A stretch of 64,000 nucleotides of DNA, from assembly GCA_008690995.1 (NCBI GenBank), contig VRMN01000004.1, positions 1,426,001 through 1,490,000 on the forward strand. Reading direction: 5' to 3'. This DNA comes from Porphyridium purpureum (lineage: Eukaryota > Rhodophyta > Bangiophyceae > Porphyridiales > Porphyridiaceae). Position numbers and translations under genes: made by a program. Below are positions 1-10,900 of this stretch, in pieces. The notes beneath the pieces are model-generated. The model was not told where the DNA came from and made no database searches. It saw nothing but the letters and a program-made list of their open reading frames with translations. Each line of letters begins with the position of its first letter. Position 1 is the stretch's first letter.

Positions 1-348
1 TGATAAACGTACCATAAGACCAGACCGCTTCGCATTGACTTTGAGCTTCTCGCGCTCGTCCGCATCCACAATATCGATCGAGTACTCGCGCAGCAAGGTG
101 CGATACTCGCTCATCGCGCTCTGCATTCGAACATACTCTTGCAGCGCGCGCTCAGGAGACGAACTCTCCACGTTCCGCGCGAGAAACTCGAACGACATGT
201 GCGAATGCGCCGAAACCTGCTGCTGCAAGACCTGCTGCGTAAGCTCGACACAGCTTTGCGCGCTCCTTTGACTGGCGGCGCGATCTTGCGACTGGCGCAA
301 TGCGCGGCTGGTGCGCAGCGCCGCTCTCAACACCTTCCTCATCGACAT
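1..348 (-). CDS. FMC1-like mitochondrial assembly protein, partial (C-terminus beyond window)
   Basis: The reading frame runs from an ATG at 348 to the window edge without a stop, giving 116 residues; an in-frame stop lies upstream of this ATG, so the start is probably right. The N-terminus is basic (MSMRKVLRAALRTSRALR), which fits a mitochondrial presequence. The final part, EYRTLLREYSIDIVDADERE followed by KLKVNAKRSGL, resembles the C-terminal signature of the FMC1 family (complex V assembly), where a Y..LL..Y segment is followed by a basic 'A.R.GL' motif. This family match is from memory and weak; the protein could be another short helical mitochondrial factor. The gene lies downstream of and in the same direction as MSH6. 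Confidence 0.4.
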   Translation of the reverse strand, partial: MSMRKVLRAALRTSRALRQSQDRAASQRSAQSCVELTQQVLQQQVSAHSHMSFEFLARNVESSSPERALQEYVRMQSAMSEYRTLLREYSIDIVDADEREKLKVNAKRSGLMVRLS

Positions 349-654
349 GTTGGTCTCAACCCTGGATAGGCGCTTCTCAGCCTCCTGAAGAACTACGCTT
401 ATTGTACTGCGCGTGCATCAGTGGCGTTCAGTGGCGCGTGAGACTGTGGCCGTCCCGGGAAAAAGTACGAGCAAAGAAATCAAGCAAATGTGCTCGCGTG
501 CCGTGAATCTCGGCACAACCAGAAAGGGAGGGCAGACAAGCGACAAAAGGAGACATTTACATCACCATTTCACAAACTCGACACACAAGGATCGACCCGA
601 TTTCGAACAAAGTCGGAGCAAGATAGCAATCTCTGATTCTCCGCGTAGAAAGCC
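349..654. other. Intergenic spacer between MSH6 3' end and FMC1-like start
   Basis: No convincing gene is seen. Short open frames here lack ATG starts or protein similarity. The stretch must hold the MSH6 3' UTR and the promoter of the next minus-strand gene. Confidence 0.5.
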
Positions 655-3600
655 TCAAGTAAACGCTCTCTCCAATAAAGAAGCAATGGCACCGGTCATC
701 TTCTTGCGTTCCATGTCGGCTTCCAGGCGCAGCGCGTGTTGTTCCGCCGCCTCAGTCACCACGTTCGGAATACCGGCGATCTTTGCGCAATAAATACCCC
801 GCGAATAAGGCGCAGAGCCCTTGATGAGTTTGTACAGGAATGTGATCCTCTGCTCGGCTTCATCGACCTCGGCCGCCATTTGATACTGCGAGACGTGCTT
901 TGCCATTTCCGATGGTAGCGTCTCGCACAGACCGTGATAATGTGTGCTGAAGAGCGCTCGACACTGAAGTCGCTGGATCACGTCTTCGAGCACAGCCCCA
1001 GCTATCGATACCCCATCAAATGTGGATGTACCGCGACCCAATTCGTCCAGAATTAGAAGCGAATGAGGCGAGGCATATTTAAGCATTGCCGCGGTCTCCT
1101 CCATCTCGACCATAAAGGTTGATTGGCCCCTGGTAATTCTGTCAACCGCGCCCAAACGGGTGAAAATGCGGTCGACTGGCGTCAGAGCAAAAGATGAAGC
1201 CGGAACATAGCAGCCAACCTGTGCCATGATTACCGCGAGCGCAATCTGACGCAAGAGCGTGCTTTTGCCGCCCATGTTTGGTCCTGACAAGATCATGACT
1301 CGTGCTTGATGCCCGGTTCCACACCCGCCGACTTTTTCGTCGCAGACACCAAGCGCGACATTATTTGTCACAAATCCGTGCTGCATGCGCAACGCAAGGA
1401 CACAGTGATACAAACCTTCAGCGCGGAGAAACGGACCCTGCGGCTCGAGCTGGCCCAGAGACTTTCCTGAATTTGGATTGACCATGGTGGGCCGACACAT
1501 GTTCTGGTCCAAACTCACCACTGCTAGTGCAAGCAAGGCGTCCATTTCTGCAATGCATGAAGCGACCGACTTCCACAATTCGCCACGCTCCATAAATTTG
1601 GTGATGATTCGGCGGTACGTCTGCTTTTGCACAGCGGCGAGCGTCTCTGACGCTTCCTGCCAGTCCCGTACTAATGCGCGAATATCTGCCGTCCAATAGC
1701 GCGTATCCCCAGATTTTTTGCTTCCTTGCGACATTAGCTGGAAACCATTCAGCTTGTTGCTGTGCTGATGACGCGCAAGCCAACGACCAGGCACTTCGAG
1801 CTGGTATGGCTCCTTTCCGCGGTGGTACCATTTCAGTAGAGGCTCGCCCCACTGCTTTTTCAAGGTATTGAGAATCTGATCGAGGTGAGCTTCCACTTTT
1901 TTCAGTCGATCTGTGGCGGCGTCAAGCTCGACGTCCACGCCTGTCCTCGGAATCAACTCTGGATTCGCTTGTGTGGCCAATGCCCAGTCAAATGCATTTC
2001 CATGCAAATACTCCTCCAGGCTCTGCTGCGCGGTCGCCGGAATGGCGAACCCAGGCCAAAGCAACCATTCGAGCCGCAGCGAACGCCGCCCAGCATCTGC
2101 GCCTGGATTTGGAGTTAAATTATTGGAAGGATGAGTGACGGCAGCATCGGGCCTTGGCGCAGTTGATGGAGGTCCGTCACCGAAAAGATCATCGCGCATA
2201 TCGCGAATGAGCGCAAGCGCGCGGTCCAGTCCTTCCAGCGTTCGCACAAAGTCGCGGACCTTCCTTTCTTGTGAATTGTCAAACATGACAGCGCGGTCCA
2301 CAGTGACTGCTGCCGCCTGCAGTTTAGCAAGACCTCGTTCTAGGTCTGGCAGCTGCTTAAACCGAGCCCGAGTGTTTCGAAACCATACACCGCTCGAGTC
2401 CGCATCGCGACAGAGTATCATGTCGACAGCGTTGAGGCGGTCTGCAACACCCCGCACATCAGCCAGCGGCTGCGCCACCCACTGACGTAGCATACGCCGC
2501 CCGGCGCTGTACACTCCGCGATCGAGGTACTGAATGAGCGAGCCCACCTCACTTCCGTCTTCTCCATTCGAAAGCACCTCGAGATGTGCCAGACACTCCG
2601 CGTCCAGAGTTACACGAGGCGCGTAAATCTGTTTGATGCATTCCTCCAAGGCTGTAGCGGCTTCTTTGTCTCCTGCGCTAGTACCTGCGGCTGCCTCATC
2701 CTGAGCATCATACGACGCGGTGAGCGATTCCTGGGCGCACAATGGGCCAATGTCGGCTCGAGACACAGAGCAAGCAGAATTTGAAAGCGAGGGCTCCAAC
2801 AGGGCAAAAATATTTCCGCCGCTGAAGACTCCTTCCGCAATTTTCAACTCTGAGAGATACGAAAACATCATGCTGAGCGCTTTGGCTGCGGCCGAGCTGA
2901 CCCCGGCCTGTGCGCACGTCCCCGCCATACTTGCGAACGCGGCACTCACGCGCGGGCGAGCCTGCTCGGCAACGCAGGCCGAAACGCGAGATGCTAGTTT
3001 CTTCATCCCTAGGAAAGGCGCTGATGCTTGAATGATTTCAAAGCCACCGCCTCGCGCTCCGAGGCTCAGTTTGGACCGCCGCATGAGGCCATGCACCAGT
3101 GGCGAACGGACATTACTTGTGTCTGGCTCGAGTTGATTGTCTGACGCAACAACGATCTCCAATGGCGATAGGAGCGCCAGTAATCGCTCCAGCTGACTAC
3201 GACGCTTGTCCTCTGGCCACCCCCCGACCAAAATACGTCCTGTCGCAACATCGACGTAGCAAACACCCGTCACTCGATCGTGCAGCACTGGCTGCAGCGA
3301 CAAACTGCCTTCAATGGTCACATGGCTAGGAACCATACCATGTGGTCCATCTGCCTCTTGCTCGGTCACTGCCGTTTCTTCTTCAGCAATAGCAAGAATG
3401 TACCTCGTCTCATGGTCTGAAAGCATTGAAGCTTCGAGAACTGATCCGCGTGTCAGAATTTTCACCAGTGAGCGCTCGCACACGTTCTTGCTCCCAGATT
3501 TTTTGCTAGATTCCAACGCTGACTCTGTCTGCTCGACTCGACCCACCGCGTACCCGTGTTTCAACAGTTCAGCCGCGTGACGATCGAAAGCGGTCTCCGG

Positions 3601-4926
3601 TACGCCGACACAGCGCATATCCACGCGCCCGCCGCCCGTATAGTTCAGACCCAGCAGACTGTGACAAAGATCGGCATCCACATCGTACATCTCGTAAAAC
3701 TTGCCCTTCTTGAAGAAGATAACCACATTGTAGTGCTTCGATTTGACGTCCCAGAACTGCTTCTGATACGGAGTCAGCTTCTCGTAATCTTTCTTTGGTA
3801 TCGATAAAGTTGTCGGATCATACGATGGTTCCGAGGGCCGACGACCTTGCGCGTCACGAACATCCTTGGCCCAGCTGTGATCATGCGACCATTTGGCTTC
3901 GCCGCCTAGAGCCTCAGCACCCAGTGCAGCATCATCACCGTTGCCGAACTTCCCACCCGGAGCCAGCAAAGCGCACTTCTTCTTCCTCTCTTCCGCTGGC
4001 AGAAATTCGGGCTCGACTGAAAATGGATCTGCGAAAGCGCTCTCTGCAAGCGCCGCGCTGTTTCCTAGACCAGGACGTGACCGCATCTCTTCATCACTCT
4101 GCTCTTCATCTGTGCCGTCGTCGAGATCCCGAGCAATGCTAGGTTTTGGGACTGCAGAAACGACCGCACGCCGCGGTCTTTTCACTTGGATTTCTTCGTC
4201 AGAACTGTCGTCCTTCAAATCCTCGTTCTCAGCAAAGTCGGGTTGGTCGACGTGCGGATCGTACGCTTCCGTGTCATCGTCCTCCGACTTGTCTGCATCT
4301 TCCTCTTCATCAGAAGACTGTTCAAAGAGCGGAATTTTGATCGAGGCGGCGCGCCGCTGCTGCCTGTTGGAGAGTTGCGACTCGCCAGTGACAGCCCGGG
4401 ACAGGTGTACGCCCGCCGTTTCATGCCGACGCTCCTCCGGCCTTTTTCCAGTGACCTGGGTCGCCGGAGATGCTGTCTTTTTGCGAGTCACTGCCACGGC
4501 TTCAAGCCTGTCTACCTCTGCAAAAACTTCATCGCATTCCATCTCGTCCGCGCCAAAGTCTGCATCGCTGAAAACAATGGTACGACTGGCTTGGACACGC
4601 GGCTTCTGTTGTTGTGAGTGATAGATTGCACTGCCTCGGCTGGGCTCCGAGGAATTCTGTATCGCCGTGCGCGATGACGAGTCATGAAGAGATCCCGAAT
4701 CCTGCGGGGATATGGGAGTCGTGGTCAGTCCCTGACTTCGGCCGTGTCCAAAAGTAAGAGGGTTTCTGGCCGGTGTCAGGACCGAGCTTACCTTTTGAGG
4801 TGTCGAATTGCCCGTCACGCCCTCCACCCCCTTTGGCTTGCTGAAGAATGAGTGCAGCGTTCCCTGTCGCAAGCCGCCCATACCCATCTCTCCGGGTTTG
4901 GGCGCCACCTGGCGCGACTTGCCCAT
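655..4926 (-). CDS. MSH6: DNA mismatch repair protein MSH6
   Basis: This 1,423-residue protein is the MSH6 partner of the MSH2-MSH6 (MutS-alpha) heterodimer that recognises base mismatches and small loops in nuclear DNA. Near the N-terminus is a PCNA-binding PIP box, QGTLHSFF (about residues 20-27), followed by a long acidic, disordered linker. The mismatch-binding MutS I domain carries the Phe-x-Glu reader in GKFYEMYDVD. The C-terminal ATPase has Walker A GPNMGGKST (about residue 1215), Walker B LLILDELGRGTS and a downstream STHYH histidine loop. The ATG at 4926 was chosen because it places the PIP box close to the N-terminus as in other MSH6 proteins; the open frame extends further upstream only through a non-ATG codon. 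The promoter faces RPS18 across an 861-bp divergent spacer. Confidence 0.97.
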   Translation of the reverse strand: MGKSRQVAPKPGEMGMGGLRQGTLHSFFSKPKGVEGVTGNSTPQKVSSVLTPARNPLTFGHGRSQGLTTTPISPQDSGSLHDSSSRTAIQNSSEPSRGSAIYHSQQQKPRVQASRTIVFSDADFGADEMECDEVFAEVDRLEAVAVTRKKTASPATQVTGKRPEERRHETAGVHLSRAVTGESQLSNRQQRRAASIKIPLFEQSSDEEEDADKSEDDDTEAYDPHVDQPDFAENEDLKDDSSDEEIQVKRPRRAVVSAVPKPSIARDLDDGTDEEQSDEEMRSRPGLGNSAALAESAFADPFSVEPEFLPAEERKKKCALLAPGGKFGNGDDAALGAEALGGEAKWSHDHSWAKDVRDAQGRRPSEPSYDPTTLSIPKKDYEKLTPYQKQFWDVKSKHYNVVIFFKKGKFYEMYDVDADLCHSLLGLNYTGGGRVDMRCVGVPETAFDRHAAELLKHGYAVGRVEQTESALESSKKSGSKNVCERSLVKILTRGSVLEASMLSDHETRYILAIAEEETAVTEQEADGPHGMVPSHVTIEGSLSLQPVLHDRVTGVCYVDVATGRILVGGWPEDKRRSQLERLLALLSPLEIVVASDNQLEPDTSNVRSPLVHGLMRRSKLSLGARGGGFEIIQASAPFLGMKKLASRVSACVAEQARPRVSAAFASMAGTCAQAGVSSAAAKALSMMFSYLSELKIAEGVFSGGNIFALLEPSLSNSACSVSRADIGPLCAQESLTASYDAQDEAAAGTSAGDKEAATALEECIKQIYAPRVTLDAECLAHLEVLSNGEDGSEVGSLIQYLDRGVYSAGRRMLRQWVAQPLADVRGVADRLNAVDMILCRDADSSGVWFRNTRARFKQLPDLERGLAKLQAAAVTVDRAVMFDNSQERKVRDFVRTLEGLDRALALIRDMRDDLFGDGPPSTAPRPDAAVTHPSNNLTPNPGADAGRRSLRLEWLLWPGFAIPATAQQSLEEYLHGNAFDWALATQANPELIPRTGVDVELDAATDRLKKVEAHLDQILNTLKKQWGEPLLKWYHRGKEPYQLEVPGRWLARHQHSNKLNGFQLMSQGSKKSGDTRYWTADIRALVRDWQEASETLAAVQKQTYRRIITKFMERGELWKSVASCIAEMDALLALAVVSLDQNMCRPTMVNPNSGKSLGQLEPQGPFLRAEGLYHCVLALRMQHGFVTNNVALGVCDEKVGGCGTGHQARVMILSGPNMGGKSTLLRQIALAVIMAQVGCYVPASSFALTPVDRIFTRLGAVDRITRGQSTFMVEMEETAAMLKYASPHSLLILDELGRGTSTFDGVSIAGAVLEDVIQRLQCRALFSTHYHGLCETLPSEMAKHVSQYQMAAEVDEAEQRITFLYKLIKGSAPYSRGIYCAKIAGIPNVVTEAAEQHALRLEADMERKKMTGAIASLLERAFT

Positions 4927-5339
4927 CGCGAATAGGGCACGACAAGCGATGCACTTCTGCTGGCGCCCAGGGCGTTCAGCGCGGTGCAAATATTATGTAT
5001 GCGTCGAGCAGCTAGGCTCCGAAATACAACCGGCCACTCGCTTCCTCTGCTGACTTGCGCGCTGTCCCGGGCTCGACCCGGATGCAAAACCCACTTTCCT
5101 TGCAGCCGCTCCGCCGCGCGCTGCGTCAAGCCCGGCGCAGAGACACAAGCACACAATGCACCGACGCGCTCGCAGACCCGCATCCACTGCATACAAGCTC
5201 ACTCGATGCCGCGCGCGCCACGTCGGGCCCACCGCAGCGCGCGTTTATGCATGCATTGCGCGCTTGCGCTTTGTGCTTCCCGCACATCGACTGCCGCGCC
5301 AACTTTCTATTCCGGCTGCACTGAACACAAGTTAAAACC

Positions 5340-5347
5340 ACTGTACC
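5340..5347 (-). promoter_or_regulatory. GGTACAGT promoter motif
   Basis: A minus-strand copy of the recurrent (T/G)GTACAGT word in the MSH6/RPS18 divergent spacer, about 410 bp upstream of the MSH6 ATG. Function is unknown. Confidence 0.35.
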
Positions 5348-5497
5348 ATTTTAAATCTTTCGGTTTTGTTAGGGACGATTTTCGCGCTCTTTTTTTTTTC
5401 CTCCCTGGTGAAGTGCCGGAAACGGAAGGCCGCAGGGGCGCGAGCTTTGGCGCCGTTTTCAGTGGAATGCATTGCATTGCAATGAGGCATTCAATGC

Positions 5498-5505
5498 ACT
5501 GTACA
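5498..5505 (-). promoter_or_regulatory. TGTACAGT promoter motif
   Basis: A minus-strand exact copy of the recurrent TGTACAGT word, 283 bp upstream of the RPS18 ATG. A further TGTACA follows 28 bp later. Function is unknown; the assignment rests on recurrence in intergenic DNA across the window. Confidence 0.4.
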
Positions 5506-5787
5506 CGGCCCTAGTGGTGGATGGAGCGGAGCTGTACACCGCCCAGGGGCGCTGTGACCGCCGCGCGGCGACGGTGCGCGAGCATATGCCAAAGCGGGCG
5601 GCAGCGCACAAACCAAACTGAGCGCTAAACGACCGTGTTTTCCTATGAGATGCAGGCAATGGTAGAGAAGAAACATAAAGGCTTGTGCAAAGGGGACGGT
5701 AGAGTCGGCGAGGAGGAAGGGCACAGTTCGCGGCAGCAGGAGAGTAGGTGGACGAAGCAGCGGGGGAGAAACGTCTTACTTGGCATC

Positions 5788-6246
5788 ATGGCCGTTCTCA
5801 TGGATTCGGGAGAGTTCCAACACATCTTGCGAGTGTTGAACACGAATATTCGCGGTGCCGACAAGGTGACGATTGCGCTCACCGCCGTCAAGGGAGTGGG
5901 ACGTCGCTTCTCGAACCTCGTGCTCAAGAAGGCGGATATCGACCTGAACAAGCGCGCAGGAGAACTGTCGAACGAGGAAATTGATCGCATCGTGACCATC
6001 ATCCAGGACCCGGCCGCGTTCAAGATTCCCAACTGGTTCCTCAACAGGCAAAAGAACTTCAAAGACGGAAAGTACTTACAGCTCATCTCCAACAATCTCG
6101 ACGGACAGCTGCGTGAGGATCTGGACAGGCTGCGAAAGATCCGTGCTCATCGTGGTATCCGACACTACATGGGCATTCGCGTCAGAGGTCAGCACACAAA
6201 GACCACGGGCCGACGTGGCAGAACCGTGGGTGTGGTGCGCAAGTAG
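5788..6246 (+). CDS. RPS18: Cytosolic 40S ribosomal protein S18 (uS13)
   Basis: This 152-residue protein is the eukaryotic uS13, which sits in the head of the small ribosomal subunit and contacts the P-site tRNA and the large subunit. It aligns end to end with human RPS18: [12 protein letters not shown] near the start, the helix-two-turn-helix KGVGRR, the block [14 protein letters not shown], the segment [17 protein letters not shown], and the basic tail [20 protein letters not shown]. The open frame extends upstream, but the ATG at 5788 gives the family's normal length. The gene is uninterrupted, whereas many eukaryotes have introns here. A candidate AATAAA poly(A) signal is at 6463-6468. 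Confidence 0.98.
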   Translation: MAVLMDSGEFQHILRVLNTNIRGADKVTIALTAVKGVGRRFSNLVLKKADIDLNKRAGELSNEEIDRIVTIIQDPAAFKIPNWFLNRQKNFKDGKYLQLISNNLDGQLREDLDRLRKIRAHRGIRHYMGIRVRGQHTKTTGRRGRTVGVVRK

Positions 6247-6595
6247 ACTGGCGCGCGCCAAAATACTTCCTATCATGCTCGTGGCTACGTTCTAAGCTCG
6301 AGGGCTTTCTCCTCTGTGAACGTGTGAGAGTGAATCGTGCCCTTGGTCTGATGCTTCGACTTGCGCTCATTCCAGATTGGCACGGTGGCTCGTGTATGTA
6401 AAGGAAGAGCGGCCTGTGGGCTTTTGCATGGCGATTGGCAATGTTTGGACATTGAAAGGTACAATAAAAGAAATGACTCTGCGTCTTGCAATGCATACGT
6501 GTATTCCCTTTCACGCTCAAAATCATATCTGGCCTGCGCTGGTTGGTGAAACTCGCTCTGCGCAAACGGCAGAATCATGATCTCCGCCGGCAGTT
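6247..6595. other. Convergent 3' spacer
   Basis: This is the tail-to-tail spacer between RPS18 and the minus-strand gene ending at 6596. It holds an AATAAA at 6463-6468 that could end the RPS18 transcript. Nothing else is recognised. Confidence 0.5.
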
Positions 6596-7360
6596 CTATG
6601 CAGAACCCGTCGACTGGCGATGTTCCTTCTTTTCCCTTTTCATCTTCTTCTTGAGCTTGCGCAGCTCCGAGTCAGTCGCTCCAAGTGCGTCCGAATGTCT
6701 GCGTTTCTTTTCAGCTTTTTGTTTGTGACGCACGACAGGCGATCCCTGTCCATGGGTTTGTCCATCGTGGAGCTCTTCTGAACCCGGACCTTCTTCCGAG
6801 AACGCGCCGTGCGATCGCCCTGAACAGAAAGCATGTTCCACCATACGCACCGGCGCATCGTGACTCAGGAGAGTCTTGTGTCGAACATCCAAACGCGCCT
6901 GTTGTGTTGGATACTGCGGCGTGGTCTGGGCGTGCACATCACCTTGCGGTTTCATGAAAGTGTAGCTCGCCGCGGCAAGTGGGTCCTCTGAGTTGACCAG
7001 TCGAAGCACGTGCTCAATGCGCGGCCCGGCTACCCACGCCTCGCCGTCGAATGCGTACACGCGTGCATGTTTCGTATCAAGAGCAGAAACGCGCGCGTTC
7101 AGAGACAATGAATCAGCACCGGACGCGTGCCCGGCATCTGTTGTGTCAGCACAAGAAGGATGCGCCACGCACAATATCCGCCCGTCAAGGCTTTTGAGAG
7201 CAGAGGCCCCGCTACGCGTTCGGTTGTACTGGATGAGCGCGAATTGCTTGTGCGGGCCGTCCGGCTGCAGCGCCCTGAGCAATGCTTTGCTGCAGCTCGA
7301 TGCGCCCGACTTGGCTGCTACGGAGGAGGCGACGTGTGCGCGCCGCGGCTCCGAGGCCAT
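6596..7360 (-). CDS. Unknown protein with lysine-rich C-terminal tail
   Basis: The protein has 254 residues from the ATG at 7360; the frame opens further upstream only by a GTG. I do not recognise the family. The middle part contains hydrophobic segments compatible with a small fold (FALIQYNRT, GRILCVAHPS, ARVYAFDGEAWVAGPRIEHV). The C-terminal 50 residues are strongly basic, with KQKAEKKRR and RKLKKKMKREKKEHR, which look like nuclear or nucleolar localisation signals. Proteins with this layout include small RNA polymerase I and ribosome-biogenesis factors, but I cannot assign it. It ends tail to tail with RPS18 and has a GGGTGTACAGT motif about 90 bp upstream of its ATG. Confidence 0.6.
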   Translation of the reverse strand: MASEPRRAHVASSVAAKSGASSCSKALLRALQPDGPHKQFALIQYNRTRSGASALKSLDGRILCVAHPSCADTTDAGHASGADSLSLNARVSALDTKHARVYAFDGEAWVAGPRIEHVLRLVNSEDPLAAASYTFMKPQGDVHAQTTPQYPTQQARLDVRHKTLLSHDAPVRMVEHAFCSGRSHGAFSEEGPGSEELHDGQTHGQGSPVVRHKQKAEKKRRHSDALGATDSELRKLKKKMKREKKEHRQSTGSA

Positions 7361-7677
7361 GACCAAAGCTGGTCGATTGACCGCGGGGCTCCCGGCGGCG
7401 GAAATGCTTCCGCTGATCGATGGATAAACCACAACACAAGAGATGGGTGTACAGTTTAGATGTACATAACTTTATTAGGTCGATTGCCAAAGTGCTTATG
7501 CGCCAGGCCACTTCGGAACCGCACGAGTACAAGAGGTCAAAATACAATACAAGAAAACACGCGCGAGGTGCGACGACACGCAGCTCTGCATCCCACACAC
7601 GCACGCAAAAATGCGTGAGAATATCTAATCCCAAGAGTACAAACTGGTAAATGCACCATCATTCACAAAGGCGATAT
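7361..7677. other. Spacer with GGGTGTACAGT motif
   Basis: These 317 bp separate the 3' end of the Pumilio gene from the start of the preceding minus-strand gene. The recurrent motif lies at 7445-7455 and a further TGTACA at 7461-7466. No gene is seen. Confidence 0.55.
7445..7455 (+). promoter_or_regulatory. GGGTGTACAGT motif
   Basis: An exact copy of the 11-base form of the recurrent motif, 85 bp upstream of the ATG at 7360 and in the orientation opposite to that gene. TGTACA recurs 6 bp downstream. Confidence 0.45.
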
Positions 7678-7880
7678 TCAGCTCTGTTGCTCCTTTGAAT
7701 AACGCATCGATGATGTCTGTCCGGTGACGCCAACGTCCACAGCAGGCACACGCCCGTGCCCTGAGTGCTCCCCGAAACTCTCCGATGAAGCACGAAAATC
7801 CATCCAGCCATCGATCGAGAACTCAAGGTCTGCCGCCGCAGCAAAACGAGCTTCATTTTCCACCGCGCTGCCCGCAAACG

Positions 7881-7912
<32 letters not shown>

Positions 7913-10900
7913 TGCTGTTGCTGCTGTTGCTGGTGCTGGTGCTGGAAAAACGGATTCCCAGTGGCATGCTCAAGGAGCCTGCTGGTCTGACTTGCATGCC
8001 TATGATGTGGATGCTGTCGTTGCTGTTGAAATTGATTACGATGATCATGGGGCTGTTGCTGGACGGAAACATTCTGCATGCCATACGCCAGTGCAGACTG
8101 AGAATTCACCATCCCCACATCCCCACATCCCATCTGAGACGTATGAGGTGCTCCTGAGCCGCTCTGGTGCATCACAAGCGCTTGCGATGCCAAATTACCA
8201 GGAGCTTGGTAAATATTTTTCGGCATCCGTTTCATTATTTTGGTCTGGATGCGCTTACCATACGGCGAGGAACGAAGCGCCGGCAAGTGCGGATAGATGG
8301 CTTCACACAGGACCTCAAGTTGTGGAGAGGCCGCCACTGACAATGCCCTTTGTACCACGTAGTTCCCATATGCGTCAAAAAGAAGGCGTCCAATCACATC
8401 CTGAGAAACAATCAGCTCCGATATCAAATGATCACGGATATCGGGGGGTGCTTGCTCGAGACATTTCTCGATAACATTGGAAGAGAACTTCTGCATGGAC
8501 AACTCCGCAAGATTTCCTTGCAGCTGGTGGATGATCGGGATGGTGTACACCGGTTGTGCCAAGTCGAGTACATACTGCACAACATAATTCCCAAACGCAT
8601 TTTGGACCAGTGGGAGCGAGTTCAACGTGACTTCCTGCACAATCTGATCTCGCTGGTACGGCGTCGCATAGTCCATGCATCGCTGCATGACGCAACATCC
8701 ATGCCTGTGCGTGGCCAGTTCAAAGCAATTTCGTGCCACGGCATCGTACACAAACTGGTTGTTTTGGCTACTCATACGCTGCAGACAGCGCTGAACAACG
8801 TGGTTCCCGTTCACATCTTTCATCAGAAAAACAGTGCTCGGCGCAAGTGCGCGAATAACCGCTGAAACCTGCTCCGGGGCGGAGAGGCATTCCACCATCC
8901 GCTGCACAGCTCGCGTGCCATGCATATTGGCACTGACGCGCGCAAGGGCGGGTCCACATTTGCGCACAAGCGCAAGGCGCTGCGTATCCGAGCAAAACTC
9001 AAACAGCTTCTGACACAAGTAGTTGCCGAATGGATCCGTCATCAAATCAACGACACTGTCAAAAATTTCGTCAAACACTGAATCCACTATGTACGCCGAA
9101 CCTTCCTCCAGCTTGGTCTGCAGAAAACGGCAACCGTGTTGATCCCTTGCCAGCTCTACGACTCGACCAATCACTTCTGAAAAGCTGGTCAGTTTCGGCG
9201 CAATGCCAACCCCGCTCCCACCTACATGCTGCATGAGATTCGGATGCTGCGACTGGAACTGGAATTCCATCCCTGGTAGGGGGTGCACGCCCGCTGTTGA
9301 AGCATGCGACGAGTAATGCTGCGCCATGACCCCGGCTTGATGATGCTGATGAGGGTGGTGCACTTTGGACGCACCGTAGCCATTCACATGTTGCATTGAG
9401 TACCTTGGCTGGTGCTGCTGCTGCTGTTGGTGTTCCTGTTGATGGTGCTGCTGGTGATGATGATGATGATGATGCTGAGAATACGGGCGCATTCCACCTC
9501 CACCGCTAGAGCTTCCTCTTCTCGCGTACCCACCAGACATATTCGACGGGCCCGTGCGCGAATGGTGGTGGTGCTGCTGGTACTGATGCACCTGCTGCTC
9601 ATGATGCGTATGGTGACGATGTGCTACCGATCGTTCTGAGCCCATCTGGTTGTACATGGAGTACGTCTCCGCTTCATGGGGTGGATATTCCAACTCCTTG
9701 CTTGTGGCCGCTGAAGACCCGGGCATGAACCCTAACCCAAGTCCAGGGGCTTTTCCGTAGTTCGGAGGGTCAAGCTGGTCCACCAAAAACGGCGCATGTG
9801 AGGGCGACAGACTGGGGCCTCCTCCAAGTCCCCACTGCGCATTCCCAAAGGGCCCAATGAAATCAATCGCCGTCGAACCACCGCTAAGAGACGCAAACGC
9901 CGACGAAATACTTTCGTGTTGTAGTTGCCCAGCACTATTACCACTGACACCATGGCTACCAACAAGCCCGTGATGTGGCAGCTTGTTGGAGTGCGGGTCC
10001 AATTCGAGAGATGAAACGGCCAGGTTTGCAGAGGGTGCGTTCGCAAGCTTCAGTTGCTCCACGTCATTCCATAACATTTTCACTCGGTCCGCAGAAGGCT
10101 GCTGCGTGTTACTGTGGCTGGTAGGACCTTCATCCGCATGAGAGACGGAGCCTCCCTGACGTGCATGCCGATACGCATGGTCGCCAGCTAAACGCGAAGT
10201 CACCACATTTCCATGTGACGTGAGCGTCGACTTTTGGAGTACCGAGTCGCGCCTCTTTGCGCGCAGCTCGTGTGTCCGTGGAGTCGCGACTTCATCCCCT
10301 TCATCCTCACTGGCGAGATGCTCACGATACATCGTGAGAGAGTCAAGAAGCAGCTGGCTACTGCGCGAGTCTTCTCGAAAGTCCAGACCAAAGTCGTCCT
10401 TTGACAAATTGGAGTAGCTGGATACCGGCCGCATCTTTCTGGATTCCCGAAAAATGAGGTCTTCGACAGAGGCGTCCGAGTCTATGCGGCGCAGGACTGA
10501 ATCATCCAGCACCGCAGAGAGCAGCGGGTTCGATGGGACCTTTTTCCCGAACACGGCCTCTCCGTTAAACTGGCCTGCAAATGCCTTCCGCAGCGCTTCG
10601 GAACCCCCGTGTTCATCTGGCGCCACGTGATTGGAGCTCGAAGTGGAAGAGGCTCCCATTCGCCACGCAAACATGTCTGGCGTCGTCGCAGGAGGTACTG
10701 ATCGACCAGGCGTGCTGTCCAGGTCACGACCACCTTGAGTCGTCTGGTTGACGTTTTCCGCAGTGGCCAGGTCGAGCAGGTTTGCAAGCCGGTTCTGATC
10801 CAGGTGATCATGTGCATCAGCCAGGGCACCCGCGCGTCCATCCGCTGGCCTCGGCTTCGAATCCACTTTCGAGGCGTACGAGGGTCTGTCTCCAGGAGTG

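Larger units (their letters stand above)
4927..5787. other. Divergent promoter region MSH6 / RPS18
   Basis: There is no gene in these 861 bp. The region is rich in CpG and TGCA words and carries two minus-strand copies of the recurrent GTACAGT motif (5340-5347 and 5498-5505) plus a TGTACA at 5533-5538. Around 5465-5500 the word GCATTGCA/AATGCA is repeated several times. Confidence 0.6.

Noticed and set aside
7881-7945. CTG tract as a mobile or expanded disease-type repeat
   Set aside because: It is in frame within the Pumilio coding sequence and encodes polyglutamine; ordinary low-complexity coding.
10850-10880. B-box-like GGCTTCGAATCC
   Set aside because: It is part of the Pumilio coding sequence and its flanks do not pair.
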